NCBI GenBank assembly: GCA_902772615.1
Contig: CACYBC010000169.1
Span: 1 to 5,757, forward strand
Source: an uncultured Ruminococcus sp.
GTDB taxonomy: Bacteria > Bacillota > Clostridia > Oscillospirales > Ruminococcaceae
Reading direction: 5' to 3'
Length of the DNA: 5,757 nt
The notes beneath the pieces were generated by a model that saw only the letters and a program-made list of their open reading frames with translations, was not told the origin of the DNA and ran no database searches. Both the position numbers and the translations under genes were made by a program. Shown here one piece after another: positions 1 to 5,757 of this stretch. The number at the start of each line of letters is the position of its first letter. Position 1 is the first letter of the stretch.

Positions 1-1269
1 GACACCATCGTCGTCGGCAAATACGCCGGAAGCGAAGCTCTCGCTGCGGTCGGAGCCACAGGCTCGCTGATCTTCATGGTCTCTTCCCTTTTCAACGGGC
101 TGAGCATGGGTGCCAGCGTCGTTGTGGGACAGATGATAGGAAGAGGAAATGAGAGCAGAGCCAAGGAGACGGTCGAGACTGCGTTCATAATGGCATCCGG
201 GTCCGGCATATTCCTGAGCGTTATGGGACTGCTGTTCTCAAAGTTCATGCTCAGACTGGTATCGACACCCGAGAACATAATCGACCAGAGCGCCTTGTAT
301 ATGAGGATATATCTTGGAGCCAGCATCTTCATGCTGGTATACAACTTCGGGGCTGCGATCCTCAGGGCCAAGGGAGATACTCTGAGGCCTCTCTACTTCA
401 TGATCGCAAGCGGACTGACCAATGTCGTCCTCAATCTGGTCTTCGTTGTCGGCCTGCACATGGGCACTGCAGGAGTAGCTTTCGCCACTCTCATAAGCCA
501 GGCAGTCAGCGCTGTCCTGGTCACCTATTCGCTGGTGACGACGAAGGACATAACCCAGCTGGACCTCAAGAGGATGAGATTCAACAAGCATACGGCGGTG
601 GAGATACTGCGCATAGGCATCCCCTCCGGGATCCAGTCCATGATGTTCTCGGTATCCAACGTCGTCATGCAGAGCTCCATAAACTCCTTCAATTCTTCGG
701 ACATCATCGCCGGAAACACAGCCGGCTCGAACCTTGAGAACTTCTGCTATATCGCCATGATGGCCTTCACTCAGGCATGCGTGAGCTTCACCAGCCAGAA
801 CTACGGCGCAAGAAAATACGAGAAGCTCAGGAAGATCATGTATCAGAGCCTTGCCCTCGTAATCGTAGGCTCCCTTGCGGTATCCGGAGTGATCTGGGCG
901 TTCCACAAACCTCTGCTGTCTCTTTACACATCCGATCCCGAAGTAATACGCATAGGTACGCTCAGAGTGATCTACGTCATACTGCCGCTGTTCCTCAACG
1001 GCGTACTGGACATTTTCGCGGGTTCTCTGAGAGGAATGGGAAAATCCACGCTCCCGATGATGACAATGGTGTTCGGCATCTGCGGAGTTCGCCTTGCCTG
1101 GCTCTGGGGCTTCTTCCCCACTCACCGCAGTCTGGAAGTCATCTACATGAGCTATCCTCTCTCATGGTTCATAACATCGGTATTCGAATACATACTCTGG
1201 CTGTATGTATATAAGAAGATAGTGCTCCCGCATCAGAACATTCAGATAGATAATGAACCCTGGCAATAA
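1..1269 (+). CDS. MATE family efflux transporter, 5'-truncated by the window edge
   Basis: Inner-membrane antiporter of the multidrug and toxic compound extrusion family, which exports cationic or drug-like compounds using Na+ or H+. The reading frame is open from base 1, so the ATG at 76 is an internal Met; 422 residues are visible. Family members usually have about 440-460, so roughly the first helix is missing. Family signatures, numbered from base 1, are the VGKYAGSEALAAVGATGS start (about 5-22), GQMIGRGNE (43-51), NFGAAILRAKGDTLRP (115-130), the TNVVLNLVF helix (140-148), LRIGIPSGIQ opening the second half (203-212), QNYGARK (266-272) and GSLRGMGKSTLP (341-352). About eleven hydrophobic segments can be seen, in the two-bundle arrangement. 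The stop TAA at 1267-1269 lies 15 bases before the dipeptidase ATG, so co-transcription is likely. Isoleucine is often ATA, unlike in the next gene. The substrate cannot be told from sequence. Confidence 0.95.
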   Translation, partial: DTIVVGKYAGSEALAAVGATGSLIFMVSSLFNGLSMGASVVVGQMIGRGNESRAKETVETAFIMASGSGIFLSVMGLLFSKFMLRLVSTPENIIDQSALYMRIYLGASIFMLVYNFGAAILRAKGDTLRPLYFMIASGLTNVVLNLVFVVGLHMGTAGVAFATLISQAVSAVLVTYSLVTTKDITQLDLKRMRFNKHTAVEILRIGIPSGIQSMMFSVSNVVMQSSINSFNSSDIIAGNTAGSNLENFCYIAMMAFTQACVSFTSQNYGARKYEKLRKIMYQSLALVIVGSLAVSGVIWAFHKPLLSLYTSDPEVIRIGTLRVIYVILPLFLNGVLDIFAGSLRGMGKSTLPMMTMVFGICGVRLAWLWGFFPTHRSLEVIYMSYPLSWFITSVFEYILWLYVYKKIVLPHQNIQIDNEPWQ

Positions 1270-1270
1270 A

Positions 1271-1278
1271 TAAGGAGG
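1271..1278 (+). promoter_or_regulatory. Shine-Dalgarno site of the dipeptidase gene
   Basis: TAAGGAGG is a near-perfect anti-16S match, placed six bases before the ATG at 1285. It fixes that start codon. It lies directly behind the MATE stop codon, and the 15-base gap leaves no room for a separate promoter. Confidence 0.9.
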
Positions 1279-1284
1279 AAAAAA

Positions 1285-2697
1285 ATGAACAGCGCTTTAA
1301 TCGAAAAAGTCAACAGCTACATCGATGCCCACAAGGATGACATCGTAAGGGATCTCGCAGCGGTCGCCAGCATCGAGAGCGTCTCCCTTGATGACAGCGA
1401 CGTCAAGCCCTTCGGCCCCGGATGCAGGAAAGTCCTGGATCACATGCTCGCCAAAGGTGAAGCGGAAGGCTTCAAGACCCACAACTACGAATACTATGTG
1501 GGATCGGTCAAGTATGACCTTGGCAAGGAAGATACCATCGGCATGCTCGCCCACCTGGACGTCGTTCCCGCCGGAAGCGACTGGACCGTGACCGAGCCGT
1601 ATACTCCTCTTCTCAAGGACGGATATCTGTTCGGAAGAGGCGTCGGAGACAACAAATCCGCAGCCATCGGCGGTCTCTACATCATGAAAGCCCTCAGGGA
1701 TGCAGGAGCGGAGCTCAATCACAACCTCGATCTCATGCTGGGCACCAGCGAAGAGACAGGCATGGGAGACATGAAGTACTTCACCGAGCATTATGAGTGC
1801 CCGAAGTTCACGTTCGTACCGGACGGAGGCTTCCCCGGCGTCGGCGGAGAGTTCGGCAGGGTCCGCTATACGCTCACCAGCAATGACGCGCTGTCCGACG
1901 ACTTCCTGTGCATGGATGCCGGAAGCGCCTTCAACATCATCCCCAACAAGGCCGTCGCCGTCCTTAAGAAAGGCACTGTCATCGACTACAATTCTCTCGA
2001 TCCAGAGAAGTTCACTGTCACCGAAAAAGATGACTGCGTCGAGGTAGTCGCGCACGGAGTCACCACACACGCGGCAGGTCCCGAGAGAGGCGTGAACGCC
2101 GTATGGGTCCTCACCGACGGTCTGGTAAAGCTTGACGGTCTGAAGCCGGAAGACAAGAAGATCATCGAGTTCATGAACAACGTCAACGCCGACTACTACG
2201 GATCCTTTCTCGGCATCGACTGCACCGACGAGGTCAGCGGCACCACTGTCTCCAGCGGAACCGTGCTCCGTTACGACAACGGCCACGTCTCCCTGCTCAA
2301 CGACTGCCGCAGAGCCGTAACCGACAATAACGACCGTCTCATCGAGAACATCACGAAGAAAGCAGCCGAGTGGAACTTCAGCGTGAGCATTCAGGAGACA
2401 TCCAACGGATACGCGCTTGATGTCAACGGTCCTGTGATCCAGGCGATCAAGAAGGTCTATGTCGACGAGACCGGCGACACCGAGAGCGTCATCGGCATCG
2501 GAAAGGGCGGCACATATGCCGGTGCTCTTCCCCGCGCATTCGCAACAGGAGTCAATCTCCGCGGTGACAACAGGCCCGAGCTTCCCCAGGGACACGGCAG
2601 CGCACATCAGCCCGATGAGTTCATCGTTGTCGAAGACTACATCAAGGGCATCAAGCTCCTTATGAAGATGATCCTCACGGTGGACGAGATCCTCTGA
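1285..2697 (+). CDS. M20 family metallodipeptidase (Sapep/PepV type)
   Basis: Cytoplasmic dizinc or dimanganese peptidase predicted to cleave dipeptides and similar short peptides in the last step of peptide use. It has 470 residues, the same length as Lactobacillus PepV. The M20 ligands can all be placed: AHLDVVP with His90 and Asp92, GRGVGDNK with the bridging Asp122, TSEETG with the general base Glu156 and ligand Glu157, PDGGFP with Asp180, and GHGSAHQPDE with the last ligand His441. These sit about three residues from the PepV positions as I recall them. A lid-domain His262 in the THAAGPERGVNA stretch probably helps bind substrate. The usual DDKG is DNKS here; the bridging Asp is kept. 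The gene ends with TGA followed at once by TAA and then a strong terminator. Isoleucine is essentially always ATC or ATT with no ATA seen, which suggests good expression. It probably shares a transcript with the MATE gene. Exact substrate preference is not known. Confidence 0.94.
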   Translation: MNSALIEKVNSYIDAHKDDIVRDLAAVASIESVSLDDSDVKPFGPGCRKVLDHMLAKGEAEGFKTHNYEYYVGSVKYDLGKEDTIGMLAHLDVVPAGSDWTVTEPYTPLLKDGYLFGRGVGDNKSAAIGGLYIMKALRDAGAELNHNLDLMLGTSEETGMGDMKYFTEHYECPKFTFVPDGGFPGVGGEFGRVRYTLTSNDALSDDFLCMDAGSAFNIIPNKAVAVLKKGTVIDYNSLDPEKFTVTEKDDCVEVVAHGVTTHAAGPERGVNAVWVLTDGLVKLDGLKPEDKKIIEFMNNVNADYYGSFLGIDCTDEVSGTTVSSGTVLRYDNGHVSLLNDCRRAVTDNNDRLIENITKKAAEWNFSVSIQETSNGYALDVNGPVIQAIKKVYVDETGDTESVIGIGKGGTYAGALPRAFATGVNLRGDNRPELPQGHGSAHQPDEFIVVEDYIKGIKLLMKMILTVDEIL

Positions 2698-2711
2698 TAA
2701 ATGAACACACC

Positions 2712-2743
2712 AAAAAAGGTCTGCATCGCTGCAGACCTTTTTT
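2712..2743. terminator. Bidirectional intrinsic terminator between convergent genes
   Basis: AAAAAAGGTCTGCA (2712-2725) pairs perfectly with TGCAGACCTTTTTT (2730-2743) around the loop TCGC. The eight-base core is GC-containing and flanked by A6 and T6, so each strand has a hairpin followed by a U-tract. It lies 14 bases after the dipeptidase stop and 18 bases after the end of the lipoprotein gene on the other strand, and can serve both. Confidence 0.93.
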
Positions 2744-2761
2744 ATGTGTTTTTCAGTTGAT

Positions 2762-5047
2762 CTACGGAAGGGGCTCCCAGTAGGCATAGAGCGTTATGTC
2801 CTCGCATGTCAGCAGCGCGCCGTCATAGATCGGCATCTCGTTCTTATCCTTCCAGCAGACGAATCTATATCCATCCTTCTTTGGAACCGGAAGCGCCGGC
2901 AGATTATCCCCGTCCTTGACTATGATGGGGCTGCATGCAGATCCGCCCGTGGAGTCAAAAGTGACCTTGAACGCGATCCTCTTCCAGTCAGCGTAAAGCG
3001 TGATGTTCTCGCAGGTCAGAAGAGCTCCCTCGCCGATCGGGACATCATTCTTGTCCTTCCAGCAGACGAACGAATAACATTCCTTGACAGGCACCGGAAG
3101 CGCCGGAAGCTGAGCTCCGTAATTGACGGTGATCGCGCTGCAGGAAGAGCCTCCCTTTGAGTCAAACGACACCGTAAAAGTCTTTATCTTCCACTCGGCG
3201 TAAAGCGTGACGTCCTCGCACGTGAGAAGTGCACCTTCCCCGATAGGCACACCGTTCTTGTCCTTCCAGCAGACGAAATCGTACCCTTCCTTCTTGGGCA
3301 CCGGCAGAGCAGGAAGCTTATCGCCGTCCTTGACTGTGATGGCGCTGCAGGACGAGCCGCCCTGGGAGTCGAACGACACTTTGAATGTCTTGATCCACTG
3401 GGCATACAGAGTTACATCCTGGCAGGTAAGCAGCGCGCCTTCATAGATCGGCGTGCCGTTCTTATCTGCCCAGCACCTGAACACGTAACCATCTCTGGTC
3501 GGTGACGGCAGAGCAGGCAGTTTATCTCCCTCCTTGACGATGATGGCGCTGCAGGATGAGCCGCCCTGCGGATCGAACGCGACTCTGAAGGTCTTGATCC
3601 ATTCGGCAAACAGGGTGACGTCTTCACAGGTGAGAAGTGCTCCTTCCCCGATGACCTTTCCGTTCTTGTCAGTCCAGCACCGGAACACATGTCCGGACCA
3701 GGACGGTTTCGGCAGAGCCGGAAGTTTCTGTCCCTCCTGCAGTGTGATGGGATCACAGAGCGTTCCTCCCATGGAGTTGAAGCTGACGGTGAATGTCGGT
3801 ATCTCCTCGTAGTATGCGTACAGAGTGATGTTTTCACAGAACAGCAGCGCGCCTTCATAGATGGGCATCTCGTTCTTGTCTTTCCAGCAGATGAACTTGT
3901 AGCCCTCTTTTGACGGCACAGGGAGCGCGGGAAGCGGATCTCCGTCATTCACGACTATCGGCGTGCACCCGGTCCCTCCTCGCGAATCGAAACTCACCGC
4001 GAAGGATGTCATCTTCTCGTATTCGGCCTTGAGCTGGACCACTCCCTCAGTAAGCTTGGATCCTTCCAGGATAGGAGTTCCGTTCTTATCCTTCCAGCAG
4101 ATGAAGATATATCCCCTCTTGTTCGGCACCGGAAGACCCGTGATCTCGGTGCCTTCCCTCACGACCATGTCCGCGAAGTCTCCTCCGCCGTCCGAATCAA
4201 ACTTGAGGGTGGCCGCACCGAAATACCATGCGTAGATCGTATCGGTCTCTGGTGGAAGCACCGTTCCCTCCTCCACCGTATTCTTGTCTGCGTCGGTCCA
4301 GCGGTTGAAGATGCTGTTCGCCTTTTTGGGTCTGGGAAGCTCCGGCAGAGGTTCGCCGTGCTTTACATAGATGCCGGGGAGCTCCTCTCCGCCTCTTGTA
4401 TCAAGCGTTATGGTGCGTCCGTCCTTATACTCTGCCCTGAGAGCTATGTCACCTGTGACTACCTGCGGCGATGAGTAATCGACGCCCTTTGCGTCTTTCC
4501 AGCAGGCGAACTCATAGCCTTTCTTCTGGGGAACCGGAAGGTCAGTGAGCCTGTCGTTCTCCCAGACTTCCATGTCGGGGATCTCGTTTCCGCCGTCGGT
4601 GTCAAAAGTCAGGTTGAATCTGAGAGGCCCGGCGATGTTCATGGCTCTTGCGAGTTCGAACTCGAAGTCGTCGAAAACATACCTCTCGAATATGATCTCT
4701 TTGCCGTCTTTCGTGAGGTTGCTGAGTTTTATGAGTCCTTTATCGACGTCGGTGACGTCGACGGCTGCAGCCCTGTTCTCGACCTTGAACTTCCATGTGT
4801 TCTTATCTGTGCTCTCAAGGTCCTCCATGGTGCCGCCGTATTTCGTCATCAGCTTGAGATCCCCGTAGAACATGTTCCCTTCCTCTTCGCCTCTGCGGAA
4901 GAACGTGTAGTACAGATATCCGTCGTCATAGCCGACCCATTTCCCTTCAAGCTTGTCCAGCAGAGCTTCCTTTTTCTTCTGCTCGCCGCAGGAACACAGG
5001 CAAATCAGAAGAAGGAGCGTCAGGGCAAAAGTCAGTACCTTTTTCAT
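2762..5047 (-). CDS. InlB B-repeat (Listeria-Bacteroides repeat) lipoprotein, cysteine-rich
   Basis: Predicted surface lipoprotein of 761 residues from the ATG at 5047. An in-frame GTG at 5053 would add two residues; I chose the ATG because MKK followed by the hydrophobic run at 4-17 makes a normal lipoprotein signal. The lipobox L17-C18-S19-C20 predicts Cys20 as the lipidated residue. Residues about 21-141 form a small, probably beta-rich domain that I do not recognise. Residues 142-761 are nine tandem repeats of 68-70 residues with the pattern VxFDxxGG, then LPALPxPxxxGYxFxCWxDKN, then EGALLTCEDVTLYAxW. This is the InlB B / Flg_new type repeat of cell-surface proteins. The protein ends with the ninth repeat and has no LPXTG anchor, so the N-terminal lipid would be its only attachment. 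In repeats 4-9 three cysteines recur at fixed spacing, whereas the usual repeat has Gly before the Trp. Adhesion or a structural stalk role is plausible but unproven. The stop is TAG. Confidence 0.9.
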   Translation of the reverse strand: MKKVLTFALTLLLLICLCSCGEQKKKEALLDKLEGKWVGYDDGYLYYTFFRRGEEEGNMFYGDLKLMTKYGGTMEDLESTDKNTWKFKVENRAAAVDVTDVDKGLIKLSNLTKDGKEIIFERYVFDDFEFELARAMNIAGPLRFNLTFDTDGGNEIPDMEVWENDRLTDLPVPQKKGYEFACWKDAKGVDYSSPQVVTGDIALRAEYKDGRTITLDTRGGEELPGIYVKHGEPLPELPRPKKANSIFNRWTDADKNTVEEGTVLPPETDTIYAWYFGAATLKFDSDGGGDFADMVVREGTEITGLPVPNKRGYIFICWKDKNGTPILEGSKLTEGVVQLKAEYEKMTSFAVSFDSRGGTGCTPIVVNDGDPLPALPVPSKEGYKFICWKDKNEMPIYEGALLFCENITLYAYYEEIPTFTVSFNSMGGTLCDPITLQEGQKLPALPKPSWSGHVFRCWTDKNGKVIGEGALLTCEDVTLFAEWIKTFRVAFDPQGGSSCSAIIVKEGDKLPALPSPTRDGYVFRCWADKNGTPIYEGALLTCQDVTLYAQWIKTFKVSFDSQGGSSCSAITVKDGDKLPALPVPKKEGYDFVCWKDKNGVPIGEGALLTCEDVTLYAEWKIKTFTVSFDSKGGSSCSAITVNYGAQLPALPVPVKECYSFVCWKDKNDVPIGEGALLTCENITLYADWKRIAFKVTFDSTGGSACSPIIVKDGDNLPALPVPKKDGYRFVCWKDKNEMPIYDGALLTCEDITLYAYWEPLP
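2765..4624 (-). repeat. Nine tandem coding repeats, about 204-210 bp each
   Basis: Repeat units in gene order are R1 4418-4624, R2 4211-4417, R3 4007-4210, R4 3797-4006, R5 3593-3796, R6 3389-3592, R7 3182-3388, R8 2975-3181 and R9 2765-2974. R1-R3 have diverged, and R2 has lost the DKN signature in its usual place. R4-R9 are much alike. DNA identity is high in places: 3048-3070 (R8) and 3255-3277 (R7) are identical over 23 bases, and 3337-3364 (R7) matches 3541-3568 (R6) with one mismatch in 28. Length variation comes only from the short linkers between repeats. Such a block could change copy number by recombination and could be collapsed by short-read assembly. Confidence 0.92.
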
Positions 5048-5056
5048 GAGCACATT

Positions 5057-5064
5057 ATCCTTTC
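5057..5064 (-). promoter_or_regulatory. Ribosome binding site of the lipoprotein gene
   Basis: On the minus strand this reads GAAAGGAT. The AGGA core lies 10 bases before the ATG at 5047 and 4 bases before the in-frame GTG at 5053. Either start is physically possible. The ATG is preferred for its codon and for the normal MKK signal-peptide start. Confidence 0.65.
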
Positions 5065-5103
5065 AAAAACAGACCGCCTGCAGGGAGATCCTTGCAGGCG
5101 GTC
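5065..5103 (-). terminator. Rho-independent terminator of the serine hydrolase gene, abutting the lipoprotein leader
   Basis: On the minus strand GACCGCCTGCA (5103-5093) pairs perfectly with TGCAGGCGGTC (5082-5072). Inside is an A-C mismatch, two more G-C pairs and an ATCT loop. The hairpin is followed by TG and five T (5069-5065). The stem starts 11 bases after the hydrolase stop, as expected for a terminator of that gene. The plus strand has no matching T-run, so it works only in the minus direction. It also lies directly before the lipoprotein ribosome binding site. Confidence 0.82.
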
Positions 5104-5114
5104 ACAGGGTTATC

Positions 5115-5757
5115 TTATTTGATCATGCTGTAAGCGACCGCGCGCACCCTGAGGTGATGGTATTCTTCCATGTTCGGCACAGCCTGGTGCATGTATGTGA
5201 TGGAGAAGTTCTCTTCCGGTGAGATCTCGGTGTATGTGCCGAGCGCTCCGGTCCATCCGTAGGCGCCGGGCGTTCCGTTGCTGTGGGCGATGGCCCTTCC
5301 CATGAGTGTCCTGACGCCGAGGCCGTAGCCGTAGCCGTCAAGGTAGAAGTTGCGGAACTCGCCGAGCTGGGTATCCGTGAGCATGTTGTCTCTCATCAGA
5401 TCCTGCGTCTGGCGGCTGATAAGCTGTTCACCGTTGGGCATGATGCCCCTGTTGGCGAGCGTTGAAACGAACTTGGAGTAATCCGGAACGGTGGAGATGA
5501 TGCCTGCGCCGCCGGCTTCATACACTGCGTCGGGCTGGATGTTCTCTTCCATCATGGCTTCCGCCCTGGTGAGGCTGCCGTCCGCGTTGCGGGTGTAGGG
5601 AACTACCAGGTGGTTCGCCATGTCTCCCCTGAGCCTGTAGGCCGTGCTTTTCATTCCCAGCGGATCGAATATGTTCTCCTGCAGGTACTCGCTGACCTTC
5701 TTGCCGGAGCAGACTTCGATGAGTCCCGCCACCAGCTCGTGGCCGAATCCGTACAGC
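5115..5757 (-). CDS. Serine hydrolase, beta-lactamase / EstB-like family (PF00144), 5'-truncated by the window edge
   Basis: The C-terminal 213 residues of a penicillin-binding-protein-like serine hydrolase; the frame is open to the right edge, so the GTG at 5732 is internal. Numbered from the first visible codon, the opening LYGFGHELVAGLIEVCSGKK (1-20) corresponds to the family's Tyr motif, with YGF in place of the YxN of true beta-lactamases. Next come IFDPLGM (29-35), AGGAGIISTVPDYSKF (81-96), GYGYGLGV (141-148) and YGWTGALGTY (166-175), the last taking the place of the KTG motif. The Tyr-Gly-Phe and Gly-Trp-x-Gly variants are typical of EstB-like esterases and related hydrolases rather than antibiotic-degrading enzymes. 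The catalytic SxxK serine, and any signal peptide, lie outside the window. Family members are about 350-450 residues, so roughly half is missing. The stop TAA is followed by a hairpin terminator. Its substrate (ester, amide or D-amino peptide) is unknown. Confidence 0.92.
   Translation of the reverse strand, partial: LYGFGHELVAGLIEVCSGKKVSEYLQENIFDPLGMKSTAYRLRGDMANHLVVPYTRNADGSLTRAEAMMEENIQPDAVYEAGGAGIISTVPDYSKFVSTLANRGIMPNGEQLISRQTQDLMRDNMLTDTQLGEFRNFYLDGYGYGLGVRTLMGRAIAHSNGTPGAYGWTGALGTYTEISPEENFSITYMHQAVPNMEEYHHLRVRAVAYSMIK

Noticed and set aside
238..1125. A 295-codon open frame on the minus strand opposite the MATE gene
   Set aside because: The translation is rich in His, Glu and Tyr and resembles no protein. 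The sense strand is a clear membrane transporter.
1297..2787. A 496-codon open frame on the minus strand lying opposite the whole dipeptidase gene
   Set aside because: It is a shadow of the dipeptidase's biased codon use. Its translation is rich in Val, Asp and Gly with no domain, it has no sensible ribosome binding site, and it crosses the terminator. The plus strand encodes a full M20 enzyme.
3412..3948. A 178-codon minus-strand frame, and several plus-strand frames, within the repeat region
   Set aside because: These are alternative-frame readings of the lipoprotein repeats; they are open because the repeat composition recurs, and they have no start signals.
2765..4624. The regular approximately 205-bp repeats as a CRISPR array or other non-coding repeat
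   Set aside because: The units are coding, contiguous without spacers, vary as protein repeats do (differences largely keep the reading frame and fold residues) and belong to a known protein repeat family.
5044..5055. A four-codon reading frame ATG TGC TCA TGA overlapping the lipoprotein start codon as a possible leader peptide
   Set aside because: The ATG at 5055 is only about two bases from the Shine-Dalgarno core, too close for normal initiation, and so short a frame is expected by chance.
5115..5757. Antibiotic-resistance beta-lactamase
   Set aside because: The visible motifs match the EstB-like/serine hydrolase branch, and the catalytic serine is outside the window, so no resistance role can be supported.
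1..5757. Defence island, phage, transposon, tRNA or riboswitch
   Set aside because: No integrase or transposase motif, terminal inverted repeat, tRNA-like cloverleaf or known aptamer pattern was seen; apart from three short gaps (15, 64 and about 67 bases) the window is fully coding.

Overview
The window holds two genes on the plus strand, ending near position 2700, that converge on two genes on the minus strand. It looks like ordinary chromosomal DNA of a bacterium. The strong AAGGAGG-type ribosome binding sites, U-tract hairpin terminators, a lipobox signal peptide, a PepV/Sapep-type dipeptidase and a Listeria-Bacteroides (InlB B) repeat lipoprotein together suggest a moderately GC-rich Bacillota of the Clostridia type, plausibly gut- or rumen-associated. 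That placement is inference; no RNA gene or species marker is present.

Plus strand, 1-2697: the 3' part of a MATE-family multidrug/cation antiporter (open at the left edge) is followed after 15 bases by a complete M20-family metallodipeptidase with all expected metal ligands. The tight spacing suggests one transcript. It ends at a perfect 14-bp hairpin (2712-2743) flanked by A6 and T6, which can terminate transcription from both directions.

Minus strand, 5757-2762: the 3' part of a serine hydrolase of the beta-lactamase/EstB-like class (open at the right edge) is followed by a terminator-like hairpin and then a 761-residue predicted lipoprotein. The lipoprotein has an uncharacterised N-terminal domain of about 120 residues and nine tandem InlB B-type repeats that fill the rest of the chain. 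The hairpin's T-run ends three bases before the lipoprotein's ribosome binding site, so the lipoprotein needs either read-through or a promoter inside the neighbouring gene or hairpin.

The most unusual feature is in the lipoprotein. Its last six repeats carry three cysteines each at exactly fixed spacing (C-x25-C-x16-C, six of six). The first three repeats lack the first and third cysteine together. This suggests a disulfide (or metal) cross-linked version of a repeat that is normally poor in cysteine. I see no phage, transposon, CRISPR array, tRNA or rRNA, and no clear sign of a defence or other multi-gene novel system. Apart from the cysteine pattern and the leader hairpin, the region looks conventional.
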